A stretch of DNA of 64,000 nt from Seminavis robusta. Lineage: Eukaryota; Bacillariophyta; Bacillariophyceae; Naviculales; Naviculaceae. Below the pieces are notes generated by a model. The model saw nothing but the letters and a program-made list of their open reading frames with translations, did not search any database and was not told where the DNA came from. The stretch spans positions 43,646 through 107,645 of the forward strand of contig CAICTM010000142.1 in assembly GCA_903772945.1 (NCBI GenBank). Direction: 5' to 3'. The position numbers and the translations under genes are program-made. Positions 63,048 to 64,000 of this stretch are shown one piece after another. Position 1 is the stretch's first letter. Each line of letters opens with the position of its first letter.

Positions 63048-64000
63048 CGCTTTTGCTAACTGCTAAGTGAGTGAAGAGGAAGCAAGTGGGTGGGGAACCG
63101 CCTTGTGACGAGGGTTTGTTTGTCTCTGTTGTTGAGGATGAAGAAATCGACCAGTTAGTTGTATCCGCTTTGGTGTGTTGTGTTCCAAACGATTATAATC
63201 ATTTAAATGTTTGTAACTATTATTATTAATACCAGTTATCATTGCAAGAAAATATTGACGCACCCTCTACAAATAACGAAACTCGTATTGTCGTCTAGGT
63301 AACAAAACAATGGGTGTACCCTTCTTGGTTTTCACAAGGACCATCACTGCTGGCCACAAACTGGCATGGGTTCAAACAAATCCGCGTGAATGAATGACAC
63401 TTGGGAAAGCAGCTACATGTACACCAAGCTTCAGGTTGAACACCTACAAGGATGAGGAACATCGTCATCAATCCAAGTTGTGATCAAGGGAGTAGGAGGA
63501 GGCAAGGGTTGATCGAATGTCAGTAGTGTACTGTACCGTATGGTGTTAAGCTGAGTACATGCACATGTTGTAGGTTTTCAAGCCTCTTGTGGTGTTTCAG
63601 TTGTACGTAATTTGGAAAAGCATGCCACAAACTTGCTTCTCACCTCTTTTCTCAATTCTCTGTTTCAAAAAAGCACTCAAATCGACCTGGTCAATGGCTG
63701 CAGCATCACCTTCATTGGGGGGCATCCTGCTACCGGTACATGTTTGCATACCGCTATCTACACTTTTCTACATCTATCTATGCAGAAGAGAAAACTGAAT
63801 TCATTTCCGTGTGTGCCTACCGGTATGACATACCGGTAGCTGGATCTATCGGTAGGGGTATCGTACCGTCCCGTACCGTGAATCCCTGCGGGATTCCCTG
63901 GTTCCGCCTCAGCTGGTTCTGCTACTGGAGATGACAATGGTGCAGTGCAACTACAGCACGTACTATGCACTACCATTCCTGGGTACACCTAAATGTATTA
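63048..64000. other. Right edge, non-coding
   Basis: About 950 bp with no supported gene. TACCGGTA occurs at 63731-63738, 63818-63825 and 63831-63838, the last two flanking TGACA. Overlapping short frames at 63589-63988 show no domain. Confidence 0.4.

Overview
This window is nuclear DNA of a photosynthetic stramenopile, most likely a pennate diatom (species not identified). Evidence: short GT-AG introns (73-132 bp in most genes, 175 bp in one, and one tentative 213-bp intron); dense genes on both strands; proteins starting with a signal peptide that ends in an ASAFAP-like A-F junction, the mark of import into a four-membrane plastid; and 27-residue F-box/ankyrin-type repeats. No organelle, bacterial or viral block was seen, and no rRNA, tRNA or CRISPR array was recognised.

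Layout. 0-9 kb: a LAMTOR2-like Roadblock protein, a frameshifted F-box/ankyrin gene, a coiled-coil/PDZ protein, the gamma-secretase subunit APH-1 and a SnoaL-like protein. 9-18 kb: a WBP11-GYF protein with two repeat arrays, a secreted Cys-rich protein, a RING/Tudor-like protein and a G3BP-like NTF2-RRM-RGG protein. 18-25 kb: ribose-phosphate pyrophosphokinase, a plastid GIY-YIG/zinc-knuckle protein and a TrhO-type rhodanese with an RRM tail. 25-37 kb: the least gene-dense part, with a decayed RNase H retroelement, RPN13, PPi-type phosphofructokinase, a near-perfect 137-bp palindrome and a six-exon VWA protein. 37-50 kb: an orphan secreted Zn-binding protein, MenA, RPT6, an M4 metallopeptidase, and a divergent plastid pair (CtpA and LeuB). 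50-64 kb: a diatom-type single-pass PDZ protein, a Met/Asn/Gln-rich protein, an RRM fused to a RapZ-C-like domain, an ER ShKT-TPR-DnaJ co-chaperone, and a second secreted Cys-rich protein.

The genes are ordinary eukaryotic single-gene units with no operon logic. Loose themes are protein turnover (RPN13, RPT6, CtpA, M4 peptidase, P58IPK-like co-chaperone), RNA binding (G3BP, RRM-RapZ, TrhO-RRM, WBP11-GYF) and plastid function (CtpA, LeuB, GIY-YIG protein, MenA pathway). Exon-intron structures were built by hand from splice signals and checked by phase; total coding lengths divide by three in every multi-exon model. The most unusual items are the domain fusions, the long palindrome, and a strong intergenic excess of the palindrome TACCGGTA.
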